From Neisseria shayeganii 871 (GTDB lineage Bacteria; Pseudomonadota; Gammaproteobacteria; Burkholderiales; Neisseriaceae), in assembly GCF_000226875.1 (NCBI RefSeq), contig NZ_JH164926.1, positions 1,461,855 through 1,478,519 on the forward strand: a stretch of DNA of 16,665 bases. The letters run 5' to 3'. The notes below the pieces were generated by a model. The model was not told where the DNA came from, did no database searches, and saw only the letters and a program-made list of their open reading frames with translations. This document shows, piece by piece, positions 8,801 through 14,287 of this stretch. Every line of letters begins with the position of its first letter. The first letter of the stretch is position 1. The translations under genes were made by a program, and so were the position numbers.

Positions 8801-9397
8801 TATGCCGATATTTTGCGCGGCTACGGCTATGATCCCGACAGCCATCTGGCCGCCGCGCTGGAGATGGCCGCCGCGGCCGCCGCGGCCGAGTTGGACGCCG
8901 GCGCCACGCTGGCCGATACCCTGCCCGCAGAGCGGCTGCCGGAAACCGGCTTTGTGCTGCACATCGAAGACTTCGGCCTGCCGCGCCTGCAACGCTGGTT
9001 CGCCCGCAGCGATACCGGCCTGCCGCCGCACGCCGCCGACCACCTGGCCGCCCTCGACTTCCACACCGTCAACGGTTTTCTCAACGGCTTCATCGACCTG
9101 ATCGCCCGCAGCCGCCAAGGCCGCGTGTGGGTAATCGACTACAAGTCCAACCACTTGGGCAAGCGCTTGCGCGATTATCACCCCGAGGCGATGTCGGCCG
9201 CCGTCAGCGAGCACCATTATTATCTGCAGGCCCTCATTTACGCCGTGGCCGCCGCACGCTACCTGAAACAGCGCCGCGCCCTGCCCGACACCATCGCCAT
9301 CCGCTATCTCTTTCTGCGCGGCCTCAATCCGCACGGAGCGGAAGGCATCTGGCGGTGGGACATCCCCACCGCCGCTTTGGCAGAGTGGTTGGACTGA
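5852..9397 (+). CDS. recB: Exodeoxyribonuclease V, RecB (beta) subunit: helicase-nuclease
   Basis: RecB is the 3'-5' superfamily 1 helicase and only nuclease of RecBCD. At 1181 residues it has the normal length. The UvrD-type helicase motifs appear in order: Walker A ASAGTGKT (21-28), TFTEAATAEL, Walker B IDEFQDTD (D386, E387), VGDPKQAIYGFRGADIHAY, ATNYRSS, VTMHAAKGLEYPLVF and RLLYVALTRAREELVLY. The C-terminal nuclease domain has GVCLHAVLEHTDF, GFIDLI (D1082) and VIDYKSNHLG (D1096, K1098), which match the catalytic Asp, Asp and Lys of E. coli RecB, so both activities look intact. It follows recC by 100 bases. The Shine-Dalgarno is poor, which may mean coupling to recC. recD is not nearby, and the next gene is on the opposite strand. 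Confidence 0.98.
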   Translation: MHAFNPLTVPLFEPQAHLIEASAGTGKTYGIAALFTRLVLQGVPVEQILVVTFTEAATAELKTRLRARLGEAAACLQAEEEDKAAGDALLQDLLAQASAQHGRDVLAARVQAALSGFDTAAIYTIHGFCLRVLSDYAFLCGVPFELTVGDADPAARLLAAQDFWREEVADHPLHAELAAEFKLTPASVLAELSPYLKRPFLDAVVPENRLPELLADYEAAWAAVCDALPQLEAGFRRLHPQLNKRTFNGKTFDTLFAELAQAAESGLHRRSFSKPENLLKFEAGYLKDAVNKGKEIDEAEAAGLAPLAEFGRCFLAIEQAKAEAVVRLKLACWGYLNRRLAEDKQRRTQRDFDDLLLDVHTALTEGSRAADLAEALAQKWRVALIDEFQDTDPLQYAVFKTAFIDRGLPVFLVGDPKQAIYGFRGADIHAYLDAAADTPSRYTLATNYRSSRAVVDGIGRLFSRRAAPFVLADIPYVPVAAHRAQGALQPPGAAVTVRWINPPAGADDKLPSKDVLHARAADFCAREIADRLNRARSGSLLLDGRPLEPQHIAVLVRTHNEAALAARALKKRGVRSVLLQQESVFDSEEARAFGVMLSFWLHPQHTENLRFLLGSVLYGRTAADLAALNENEAALAGWIALAEDARNLWQQQGVYAAAARFARASGLEAHLLATRNERSLTNFWQLAELAAEAAADLPAPAALPEWLARQAGRGIGKERMLRLESDENLVKIVTMHAAKGLEYPLVFCPFVWDASSRDTAEWALLHQDNGRSLLLARTQLSEAHQEQLFAEAMGERLRLLYVALTRAREELVLYAAACSSTADNALAYLLAEEDGDCHRIRTGWQALKNQALAEALKQAWQSLISTAPRGDLQWREDEPPEADYRAADPMQGRYRACTWPPRPWRFIRHTSFTGLTRQAATAEDGLPEQDWLEHQSAAPAGESEAVPETALLAFPRGARAGVCLHAVLEHTDFNRPAAEQAEAYADILRGYGYDPDSHLAAALEMAAAAAAAELDAGATLADTLPAERLPETGFVLHIEDFGLPRLQRWFARSDTGLPPHAADHLAALDFHTVNGFLNGFIDLIARSRQGRVWVIDYKSNHLGKRLRDYHPEAMSAAVSEHHYYLQALIYAVAAARYLKQRRALPDTIAIRYLFLRGLNPHGAEGIWRWDIPTAALAEWLD
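6700..6711 (+). repeat. DNA uptake sequence inside recB
   Basis: Perfect AGGCTACCTGAA in the recB coding sequence. One-mismatch copies GGGCTACCTGAA lie at 6850-6861 and 8634-8645, and ACGCTACCTGAA at 9256-9267. Confidence 0.85.
7459..7470 (-). repeat. DNA uptake sequence inside recB, minus orientation
   Basis: TTCAGGTAGCCT is the reverse complement of the perfect 12-base DUS. Confidence 0.85.
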
Positions 9398-9475
9398 GTA
9401 CTGCCGCTTCGGATCCGGCTGTTTCAAGGCATGGTCGTTTGAGCCGGTCAGGCAGCATACAACCCGTGTCGCAAA

Positions 9476-9508
9476 ACAGGCTACCTGAAAGCGTTTCAGG
9501 TAGCCTGT
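9476..9508 (-). terminator. DUS-pair terminator between recB and the sigma-factor locus
   Basis: ACAGGCTACCTGAAA (9476-9490) pairs with TTTCAGGTAGCCTGT (9494-9508) around GCG, a 15-bp perfect stem. Read leftward it ends in TTTTGC, so it is best suited to stop transcription from the anti-sigma gene, 25 bases away. It may also block read-through from recB on the other strand. Confidence 0.85.
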
Positions 9509-9533
9509 GCGGTGTGTGTTGAACGGGACGGGA

Positions 9534-9713
9534 TTATTTCTGTTCGTCGCGCATCTGCTGCATGCTGCTGCGGATGGTGTCGAGCTGTTTTTCGTAGCGG
9601 CGGCAATGCGGGCAGAAACACAGGTGCAGGCGCAAACGCCATTTTTCGCTGCGGCTCAGCGGGCGGTCTTGGCTTTGGGAAATCAGGGAGGCGGCTTGTT
9701 TGCAGGTAAGCAT
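9534..9713 (-). CDS. Small zinc-finger anti-sigma factor (zf-HC2/ZAS, MseR-like)
   Basis: This 59-residue soluble protein begins MLTCKQAASLISQSQDRPL and contains H30-x3-C34-x2-C37 within HLCFCPHCRR, the zinc-binding anti-sigma (ZAS) signature. C4 and C32 are further possible ligands or redox cysteines. There is no membrane segment, so it should act in the cytoplasm. GAGGA lies 7 bases before the ATG. It is the last gene of the leftward locus, 74 bases after the sigma factor. In Neisseria the matching protein (MseR) holds the ECF sigma-E inactive until oxidation or a similar stress releases zinc. That role is inferred here from motif and position. Confidence 0.85.
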   Translation of the reverse strand: MLTCKQAASLISQSQDRPLSRSEKWRLRLHLCFCPHCRRYEKQLDTIRSSMQQMRDEQK

Positions 9714-9787
9714 CAGTTTTCCTCATTTTCGTTTGTTTTGACGGCTCTGTTTTTATGGGCGAAAGGCGGCGGGCAAATCAAAAAGCA

Positions 9788-10369
9788 TCAGGCCTGTTCG
9801 TCGAACCAGTTGCTTTGCAGGCAGCGGCGCAGGCCGTTGCGGGCGCGATGCAGGATGGTGTAACAGTTGTCGGCGCTGATGCCGGTTTGTTCGCAGATTT
9901 CGGCCACGTCCAAACCCATGATCTCGCGCAGCATAAACACGCGGGCGGTGTTTTCGGGCAGGTCCTGCAGGCAGTGGTGCAGGGTGCGCATGAAGTCTTG
10001 CTGCTGCAGACTGCTTTCGGGCTGGGCCCAAGCCTGCGGGCTGGCGCTGGGCGTCCAGTGGCCGCTTTCGTCGAACAGCTGCTCGTGGACCGCGTCGATA
10101 AATTCTTCGTCATCGCTGCTCACCTGCCATTGCAGGCGGGTTTTGTGCTGGCGCAGCAGGTCGAGAATGGTGTTTTTCAAAATGGCGAACACCCAGGTTT
10201 GCCATTGGGCGGCGGCCTGGAACTGCCCTTGCTTGGTGAAGGCTTTGATCAGGGTGTCCTGCACCACGTCTTCGGCCCATTGCGCATCGCGCAGCTGCAG
10301 TTGGGCGAAGCGCAGCAGTTTCTGGCGCAGTTCGGCGGTGTCGGCATCGTTCCAGCTCCAGGCGGTCAT
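9788..10369 (-). CDS. ECF sigma factor (sigma-70 family, neisserial sigma-E type)
   Basis: The 193-residue product has only regions 2 and 4 of sigma-70, as in extracytoplasmic-function sigma factors. Region 2 includes QLRDAQWAEDVVQDTLIKAF and WQTWVFAILKNTILDLLRQ. Region 4 includes LPENTARVFMLREIMGLDVAEICEQTGISADNCYTILHRARNGLRRCL, a helix-turn-helix that would read the -35 box. The start at 10369 is set by AAGGAGG just before the ATG, and the ATG overlaps the TGA of the preceding DUF2063 gene (ATGA), so translation is coupled. It lies directly before a ZAS anti-sigma gene and after peptide-maturation genes, the arrangement remembered for sigma-E of Neisseria meningitidis. It probably drives this locus and perhaps methionine sulfoxide reductase genes elsewhere; both are inference. 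Confidence 0.93.
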   Translation of the reverse strand: MTAWSWNDADTAELRQKLLRFAQLQLRDAQWAEDVVQDTLIKAFTKQGQFQAAAQWQTWVFAILKNTILDLLRQHKTRLQWQVSSDDEEFIDAVHEQLFDESGHWTPSASPQAWAQPESSLQQQDFMRTLHHCLQDLPENTARVFMLREIMGLDVAEICEQTGISADNCYTILHRARNGLRRCLQSNWFDEQA

Positions 10370-11082
10370 GCGGCCTCCTTCGGCAGCAAGACGCCTTGCC
10401 GCACCCAGACATCGACTTGTTCGGCCAACCAAGGGCGGAGGGTTTCCGCATCGGGCAGCACTTCGGCCAGCGCCTGCAGCAAGCCGTTTAGGGAGTCGGT
10501 TTGGCCGGCGAAGTGTTCGAGCAGGGGCAGCAGTTGGGCATCGAGCAGGCGGTGCATCACGGCATCTTGGCGGTTGCGCCACACCAGCACGTCTGCCGCT
10601 TGGTCGGCAAAGCCTTGCAGGCCGCTGCTGACGAAATCCACCGGATAGCGGCGGATAAAGGCGGCCGGGGAGAAGCCCAGCGGGGTGTCGTGCCGCCAGC
10701 TTGACGGAGCATGGTCAAACAGCGGGGCGGTTTCGGCGGCCAGCTGTACGGTTTCGAAATCCATCAGCTCAAGCAGCGGGGCGGGCAACCGTCCGTTGGT
10801 GCGGGCGTATTCGACAAACAGGGCGGGGATGTCGCTGAAATAAGGGCTGGCGGGAGCGGCTTCGGCCAGAAAGCGGTTTTCCAAGTCGGCCCACACCTCG
10901 GCATCGGCCAAAGGGCGGGCGGCCGTGAAGCAGCGGCGCACGAAACTGCGCACATTGTTGCGGGTCAGGCGGGTATAGACGGCGGCCCGTTCGGGGCAAA
11001 TACCGGGCGGCGCAGCCTGTTCGGGGTTGCGGACAAATTCGGCCAGTGCCGCCTGGTAGGCGGCCGCATCAGGCTGCGGCAT
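10366..11082 (-). CDS. DUF2063 RiPP maturation partner (HvfC/BufC-like)
   Basis: This 238-residue protein has the DUF2063 N-terminal pattern: an early FVRNP segment, then VYTRLTRNNVRSFVRRCFTAARPL and W.DLENRFL, followed by FFSDIPALFVEYA-like (here YFSDIPALFVEYA). In characterised systems the DUF2063 protein binds the precursor and partners the DUF692 iron enzyme next to it. The start MPQPDAA at 11082 has GGAG 9 bases upstream, inside the end of the maturase gene, with a 14-base overlap. It overlaps the sigma-factor gene by 4 bases at its other end. No membrane segment is visible. Substrate identity is inferred from context. Confidence 0.88.
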   Translation of the reverse strand: MPQPDAAAYQAALAEFVRNPEQAAPPGICPERAAVYTRLTRNNVRSFVRRCFTAARPLADAEVWADLENRFLAEAAPASPYFSDIPALFVEYARTNGRLPAPLLELMDFETVQLAAETAPLFDHAPSSWRHDTPLGFSPAAFIRRYPVDFVSSGLQGFADQAADVLVWRNRQDAVMHRLLDAQLLPLLEHFAGQTDSLNGLLQALAEVLPDAETLRPWLAEQVDVWVRQGVLLPKEAA

Positions 11083-11965
11083 ATTCACTCCGGTAGGGTT
11101 GTTGCAAAGCATCGATGTGCGCGACTTCGGCCAACAGTTCGGCAAACGGGGGGAAGTTGAAGTCCCGCTCGAGCAGGGTGGGCGGTACTTGGGGCAATAC
11201 GCGGTAGGCGTAGTCGAGCAAATCCCATACCTGATCGCGCACGGTTTCGCCATGGGTGTCGATCAGCAAGTCCTCCGCTTCCGCTTCGTGGCCGGCGATG
11301 TGCAGATAGCGCACCCGTTTGCCGTCCACCCGGTCGAGAAAGTCGCGGGCGTCGAGCAGGCCGTGGTTGGTTTGGTTGACGAAGATGTTGTTGATGTCCA
11401 GATGGATGGCGCAGTCGGCTTCGGCCGCCACCGCATTCAAAAAGGCCACTTCGTCCATTTCGGCCAAATCGCTGTGCACATAGTAAGACGTGTTTTCCAC
11501 TGCAATCTGCATGCCGAGGAAGTCCTGCACCTGGCGGATGCGTGCGGCGGTGTGCCGCACCATCTCGCCGGTAAACGGCAGCGGCAGCAAATCGTATAAC
11601 TGGCCTTCGTGACCGCAATAGCTCAGGTGCTCGGAGAAAAAGCTCATGCCGTAGCGGTGCATCAGCCGTTTGATGTCGGCCAAGAGGGCGGTGTTGAGCG
11701 GATCGCGGCCGCCCAAGGAGAGGGAGAGGCCGTGGCAGGCCACGGGGAAGCGTTCGGCCGCTTGGTCAAATTGGCGCAGGGCCGCGCCGCCCATGCGGGC
11801 CCAGTTTTCGGGTGCGATTTCTAGAAAGGCGATGGGGCATTGCTGCGGATCGAGGCCGAGCAGTTCTTCTGCAAAGGAGCGGCGGTAGCCCAAGCCGGCG
11901 CGGGCGGCGGGCAGGGGGCGCGGAGTGGGGGCGTGCATCATCAAGGGTGTCCGAAGGCGGGGCAT
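11069..11965 (-). CDS. DUF692 multinuclear iron (MNIO) peptide maturase, HvfB/BufB-like
   Basis: MNIO enzymes are TIM-barrel oxidases with two or three irons that oxidise cysteines of precursor peptides to oxazolone/thioamide or thiooxazole groups. The 298-residue product shows the expected ligand motifs in order: CHGLSLSLGG (H78), SEHLSYC (E112, H113), AVENTSYY (E157, N158), IHLDINNIFVN (H188, D190, N193), YLHIAGHE (H222, H226), DTHGETV (D236, H238) and ERDFNFP (E266, D268). All look intact. The start is uncertain: ATG codons at 11965, 11941 and 11938 all lack a clear Shine-Dalgarno, and the conserved fold begins only near residue 22. It is separated from the precursor gene by 151 bases that contain a terminator hairpin, and it overlaps the DUF2063 gene. 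Whether the product binds copper, as in Haemophilus and Caulobacter systems, is not shown. Confidence 0.93.
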   Translation of the reverse strand: MPRLRTPLMMHAPTPRPLPAARAGLGYRRSFAEELLGLDPQQCPIAFLEIAPENWARMGGAALRQFDQAAERFPVACHGLSLSLGGRDPLNTALLADIKRLMHRYGMSFFSEHLSYCGHEGQLYDLLPLPFTGEMVRHTAARIRQVQDFLGMQIAVENTSYYVHSDLAEMDEVAFLNAVAAEADCAIHLDINNIFVNQTNHGLLDARDFLDRVDGKRVRYLHIAGHEAEAEDLLIDTHGETVRDQVWDLLDYAYRVLPQVPPTLLERDFNFPPFAELLAEVAHIDALQQPYRSEYAAA

Positions 11966-12017
11966 GGAAGTGAAACGGTACGGCAGAGCCGCTGGCCGGA
12001 GCCGGGCGGAAACGAGG

Positions 12018-12074
12018 TTTTGGCAAAAACATCCCTGTTTGACATGTTTGGCCGGAGGAAGGGTTTTGCCAAAA
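12018..12074. repeat. Inverted repeat TTTTGGCAAAA / TTTTGCCAAAA between precursor and maturase genes
   Basis: The 11-base arm at 12018-12028 and its reverse complement at 12064-12074 are separated by 35 bases. It lies beyond the terminator in the direction of transcription and before the maturase start. It could be an mRNA stem that affects read-through or maturase translation, or a protein-binding site. Confidence 0.4.
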
Positions 12075-12076
12075 AC

Positions 12077-12109
12077 TCAGGCTACCTGAAACGGTTTCAG
12101 GTAGCCTGA
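12077..12109 (-). terminator. DUS-pair terminator or attenuator directly after the precursor gene
   Basis: TCAGGCTACCTGAAA (12077-12091) pairs with TTTCAGGTAGCCTGA (12095-12109) around CGG, a 15-bp perfect stem. Read leftward it begins 7 bases after the precursor stop codon and is followed by GTTTTT, a good rho-independent terminator. The maturase, partner and sigma genes lie downstream on the same strand, so it probably lets through only part of the transcripts. Confidence 0.88.
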
Positions 12110-12116
12110 AAACCGT

Positions 12117-12482
12117 TTAGCGGGCAGCGCCGCAGGCGGCTTCGCCGGATTTGCCGTGCGCACCGCAAGCCGCTTCACCGGCTTTGTTTTGAGCGCCGCA
12201 AGCGGCTTCGCTCGCTTTGGCCGCACCGCAGGCCGCTTCGCTGGCTTTATGGGCGCCGCAAGCGGCTTCACCGGATTTGGCCGCGCCACAGGCCGCTTCG
12301 TTGGCTTTGTGTGCACCGCAAGCGGCTTCGCCGGCTTTGGCGGCACCACAGGCCGCTTCTTGTGCTTTTTCAACGGCCGGGTGGTGGTGGCCATGATGGC
12401 CGTGCGCATGGCTGACGGAGTATGCACCCACGGTCAGGGCAGACAGGGCGGTGGCCAGGGCCAAAACGGAGTTTTTTTTCAT
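12117..12482 (-). CDS. Secreted Cys-repeat RiPP precursor (HvfA-like) with eight EAACG cores
   Basis: This 121-residue protein has a Sec-type signal peptide (MKK, then a hydrophobic stretch to about residue 20; likely cleavage after SHA at 26). A His-rich segment HGHHGHHH (27-34) follows, then eight repeats with EAACG at 42, 52, 62, 72, 82, 92, 103 and 114. The only cysteines are the eight in the motif. The first six repeats are exactly 10 residues apart. AAAGGA lies 7-12 bases before the ATG. The arrangement resembles HvfA of Haemophilus, whose EGKCG cysteines are converted to copper-binding oxazolone/thioamide groups by a DUF692 enzyme, but the core here is EAACG. The maturase and partner genes lie just downstream. 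The mature peptide should be periplasmic or secreted and may bind copper. The chemistry and the metal are inferred. Confidence 0.88.
   Translation of the reverse strand: MKKNSVLALATALSALTVGAYSVSHAHGHHGHHHPAVEKAQEAACGAAKAGEAACGAHKANEAACGAAKSGEAACGAHKASEAACGAAKASEAACGAQNKAGEAACGAHGKSGEAACGAAR
12120..12362 (-). repeat. Tandem ~30-bp coding repeats in the precursor gene
   Basis: Eight units of about 30 bp encode the EAACG repeats. The residues after the motif alternate AAK, AHK, AAK, AHK, AAK, so the true period is 60 bp for the first five units. Units 6-8 are changed (AQNK, AHGK, AAR) and units 7 and 8 follow a one-residue insertion. Such tracts can gain or lose units by slippage or recombination. 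Confidence 0.9.
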
Positions 12483-12519
12483 CGTGAATTCCTTTCGTAG
12501 ATTGGAGAGGGAGTAAGAA

Positions 12520-12559
12520 CCAAGCCGGCTCGCCGTGGCATACCGGTTTGCCAGCTTGG
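12520..12559 (-). promoter_or_regulatory. Nested inverted repeats upstream of the precursor gene (possible operator or leader hairpin)
   Basis: CCAAGCCGGC (12520-12529) and GCCAGCTTGG (12550-12559) pair at 9 of 10 positions. Inside is the near-perfect 16-base palindrome GGCATACCGGTTTGCC (12537-12552; 14 of 16 positions symmetric). The block lies 38-77 bases upstream of the precursor ATG. It could be an operator or a leader-RNA hairpin. A sigma-E promoter is expected in this 175-bp gap, but I cannot place its -35 and -10. An AT-rich stretch lies at about 12600-12636. Confidence 0.45.
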
Positions 12560-12657
12560 ACGCCGCCCTACCGTTTTTTCTGACGGCGGAGCGGAGATTC
12601 TGAATTAAAAACTTGATTTAAATGTAAATTTAATATCCCGATTGGTGACAGCGGGGT

Positions 12658-13074
12658 TTAGAGCGCGGCGCGCAGCTCGGCCGCCAGCGCGGCCAGTTCG
12701 GCGTGATCGGCCATGCCGCCTTCGTGGCGGCCCAGTTCGTGCACATTGGAGGGAATCAGGTGCAGGTGGTAGTGGAACACGCTTTGGCCGGCTTGGGCGT
12801 GGTTGAGCTGCATCTGCACGATGCCCTGCCGCTGCAGCACTTTACGCTGCGCCGCCATCACTTTCTGGGCGGTGGCCATCACGGCGCGGGCGGCGTCCAG
12901 CGGCAGGTCGGAAAGCTCGACGGCGGCGGTTTTCGGAATCACCAGCACATGGCCGCGCGCCTGCGGCATCACGTCCATAAAGGCCAGGGTGTGCTCGTCT
13001 TCGTAAACGGTGTGGTTGGGGATTTCGCCGCGCAGGATTTTGGCGAAGATATTGTTCGGATCGTAGGCAGACAT
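12658..13074 (-). CDS. HIT-family nucleotide hydrolase (HinT-like)
   Basis: The 138-residue protein belongs to the histidine triad family, small cytoplasmic enzymes that hydrolyse AMP-lysine-type phosphoramidates and related nucleotides. The start MSAYDPNNIFAKILRGEIP, the block AFMDVMPQARGHVLVIPK and the triad FHYHLHLIPSN (H101, H103, H105) are all typical. H101-x-H103-x-H105 is intact, so it should be active. It lies 72 bases after mrp on the same strand and may be co-transcribed with it. A weak TACAAT -10 (minus strand, 13113-13118) lies in the gap. The Shine-Dalgarno GGAG is in one arm of an inverted repeat. The physiological substrate cannot be told from sequence. Confidence 0.95.
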   Translation of the reverse strand: MSAYDPNNIFAKILRGEIPNHTVYEDEHTLAFMDVMPQARGHVLVIPKTAAVELSDLPLDAARAVMATAQKVMAAQRKVLQRQGIVQMQLNHAQAGQSVFHYHLHLIPSNVHELGRHEGGMADHAELAALAAELRAAL

Positions 13075-13077
13075 AAA

Positions 13078-13112
13078 AGCGCTCCGCGGTTTGACTGGAA
13101 AACGGGAGCGCT
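13078..13112 (-). promoter_or_regulatory. Inverted repeat covering the ribosome binding site of the HIT gene
   Basis: AGCGCTCC (13078-13085) and GGAGCGCT (13105-13112) are perfect 8-base inverted repeats with a 19-base spacer. On the minus strand the arm nearer the start codon contains GGAG, the likely Shine-Dalgarno, and ends 3 bases before the ATG. In mRNA from an upstream promoter (for example read-through from mrp) it could hide the ribosome site. Alternatively it is a DNA operator next to the weak -10. Confidence 0.45.
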
Positions 13113-13146
13113 ATTGTATAACAAAGTTTGCTGTCGGCGGGGCGGG

Positions 13147-14226
13147 CTATTCCACCACGATTTTGGGGAAGCGGCTGCTGAAATCGCGTGCTTTGGCGGC
13201 CACTGCCTGCGCCACCTGCCAGGCGGCGGCGGTGTAAACATCGGCAATCGCGGGGTGGGCGGCCTGCAGCGCGGCGGCTTGGCCCGTATCCATGGCTTCG
13301 CGCACCGGCAGACTCAAGGGCAGCTGGCCCAGCAGCGGCACGTTGAGCTGTTCGGCCAGCGCTTTGCCGCCGTCTTGGCCGAACAGGGCTTCCTGATGGC
13401 CGCAGCGGCTGCAGATGTGCACCGACATATTTTCCAGCACGCCGAAAATCGGAATATTGACCTTGCGGAACATGTCCACCGCCTTGCGGGCGTCAATCAG
13501 GGCGATGTCTTGCGGGGTGGTCACCACCACCGCGCCGGTCACCGGAATTTTCTGCGACAGGGTCAGCTGGATGTCGCCGGTGCCGGGCGGCAGGTCGATA
13601 AACAGATAGTCCACTTCGTCCCACTCGCTTTGAAACAGCAGCTGTTGCAGCGCCTGGCTGACCATCGGCCCGCGCCACACCACGGCCTGGTCGGTGTCCA
13701 CCAGAAAGCCGATCGACATCACCTGGATGCCTTCCGGCGAGCGCACGGGCAGGAAACGGCTGTTTTGCTGGGCGGGGGTTTGCCCGGCCACGCCGAGCAT
13801 GGTGGGCTGGCTGGGGCCGTAGAGGTCGGCATCCAGCACGCCCACGCGCGCGCCCATGCGCTGCATGGCCACCGCCAGATTGGCCGAAGTGGTGGATTTG
13901 CCCACGCCGCCTTTGCCCGAAGCCACGGCCACTATATTTTTCACGCCGGCCAAGGTGCGCATGCCCGGCTGCACCTGATGAGCCTCAATCCGGCTGCCAA
14001 TTTGGATATTTAGCGGGCCGTTCCAACCGGCTACGGTCACGGCTTCGGCCACCGTTTGCTCCAAAACCGGCGCAAGGTGGGCCACCGGCAGGCCGAACTG
14101 CAGGCCGACTTGCAGCGTGCCGTTGTCCACCGCCAGCTGTTTGAGCGCTTTTTCGCTGCCGATGCTCAGGCGGCTGTCGGGCAGCGGCACCGCTTCTAAG
14201 GCGGCGCGCAAAGTTTCCGGATTCAT
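13147..14226 (-). CDS. apbC: Iron-sulfur cluster carrier protein Mrp/ApbC
   Basis: Mrp/ApbC is a cytoplasmic P-loop ATPase of the NBP35 group that carries Fe-S clusters to apoproteins. The 359-residue product has an N-terminal MIP18-like domain (about 1-90), then VASGKGGVGKSTTSANLA (Walker A, 104-112), VLDADLYGPSQP, FIDLPPGTGD (about 210-218) and the cluster-binding pair C272-x2-C275 in HICSRCGHQE. The start MNPETLRAAL at 14226 has AAGGA 10 bases upstream; the longer reading frame to 14454 would run over the nhaA terminator and is not supported. It lies downstream of nhaA but is separated from it by a terminator, so it should have its own promoter. The gene appears intact. Confidence 0.96.
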   Translation of the reverse strand: MNPETLRAALEAVPLPDSRLSIGSEKALKQLAVDNGTLQVGLQFGLPVAHLAPVLEQTVAEAVTVAGWNGPLNIQIGSRIEAHQVQPGMRTLAGVKNIVAVASGKGGVGKSTTSANLAVAMQRMGARVGVLDADLYGPSQPTMLGVAGQTPAQQNSRFLPVRSPEGIQVMSIGFLVDTDQAVVWRGPMVSQALQQLLFQSEWDEVDYLFIDLPPGTGDIQLTLSQKIPVTGAVVVTTPQDIALIDARKAVDMFRKVNIPIFGVLENMSVHICSRCGHQEALFGQDGGKALAEQLNVPLLGQLPLSLPVREAMDTGQAAALQAAHPAIADVYTAAAWQVAQAVAAKARDFSSRFPKIVVE

Positions 14227-14287
14227 GGGGATTCCTTGTGTGTTAGATGAATGTGTGTGCTGGTTGTGAACCTGCATTTTAGCAGAA

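Noticed and set aside
9496..9726. 76-codon minus-strand frame over the anti-sigma gene
   Set aside because: Pro/Ala/Arg-rich shadow that runs into the terminator; the 59-residue frame at 9713-9534 has the zinc motif and a ribosome site.
10370..10582. N-terminal extension of the ECF sigma factor
   Set aside because: The extension overlaps the DUF2063 gene and is Arg/Pro-rich; the ATG at 10369 has a strong AAGGAGG site and begins the family homology.
12120..12362. 30-bp direct repeats as a CRISPR array
   Set aside because: The units are contiguous with no variable spacers and encode a regular peptide in frame.
12077..12427. Lys/Pro-rich open frame in a second frame of the peptide gene
   Set aside because: The repeat makes all frames open. 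Only the 12482-12117 frame has a signal peptide, a ribosome site and the regular Cys motif.
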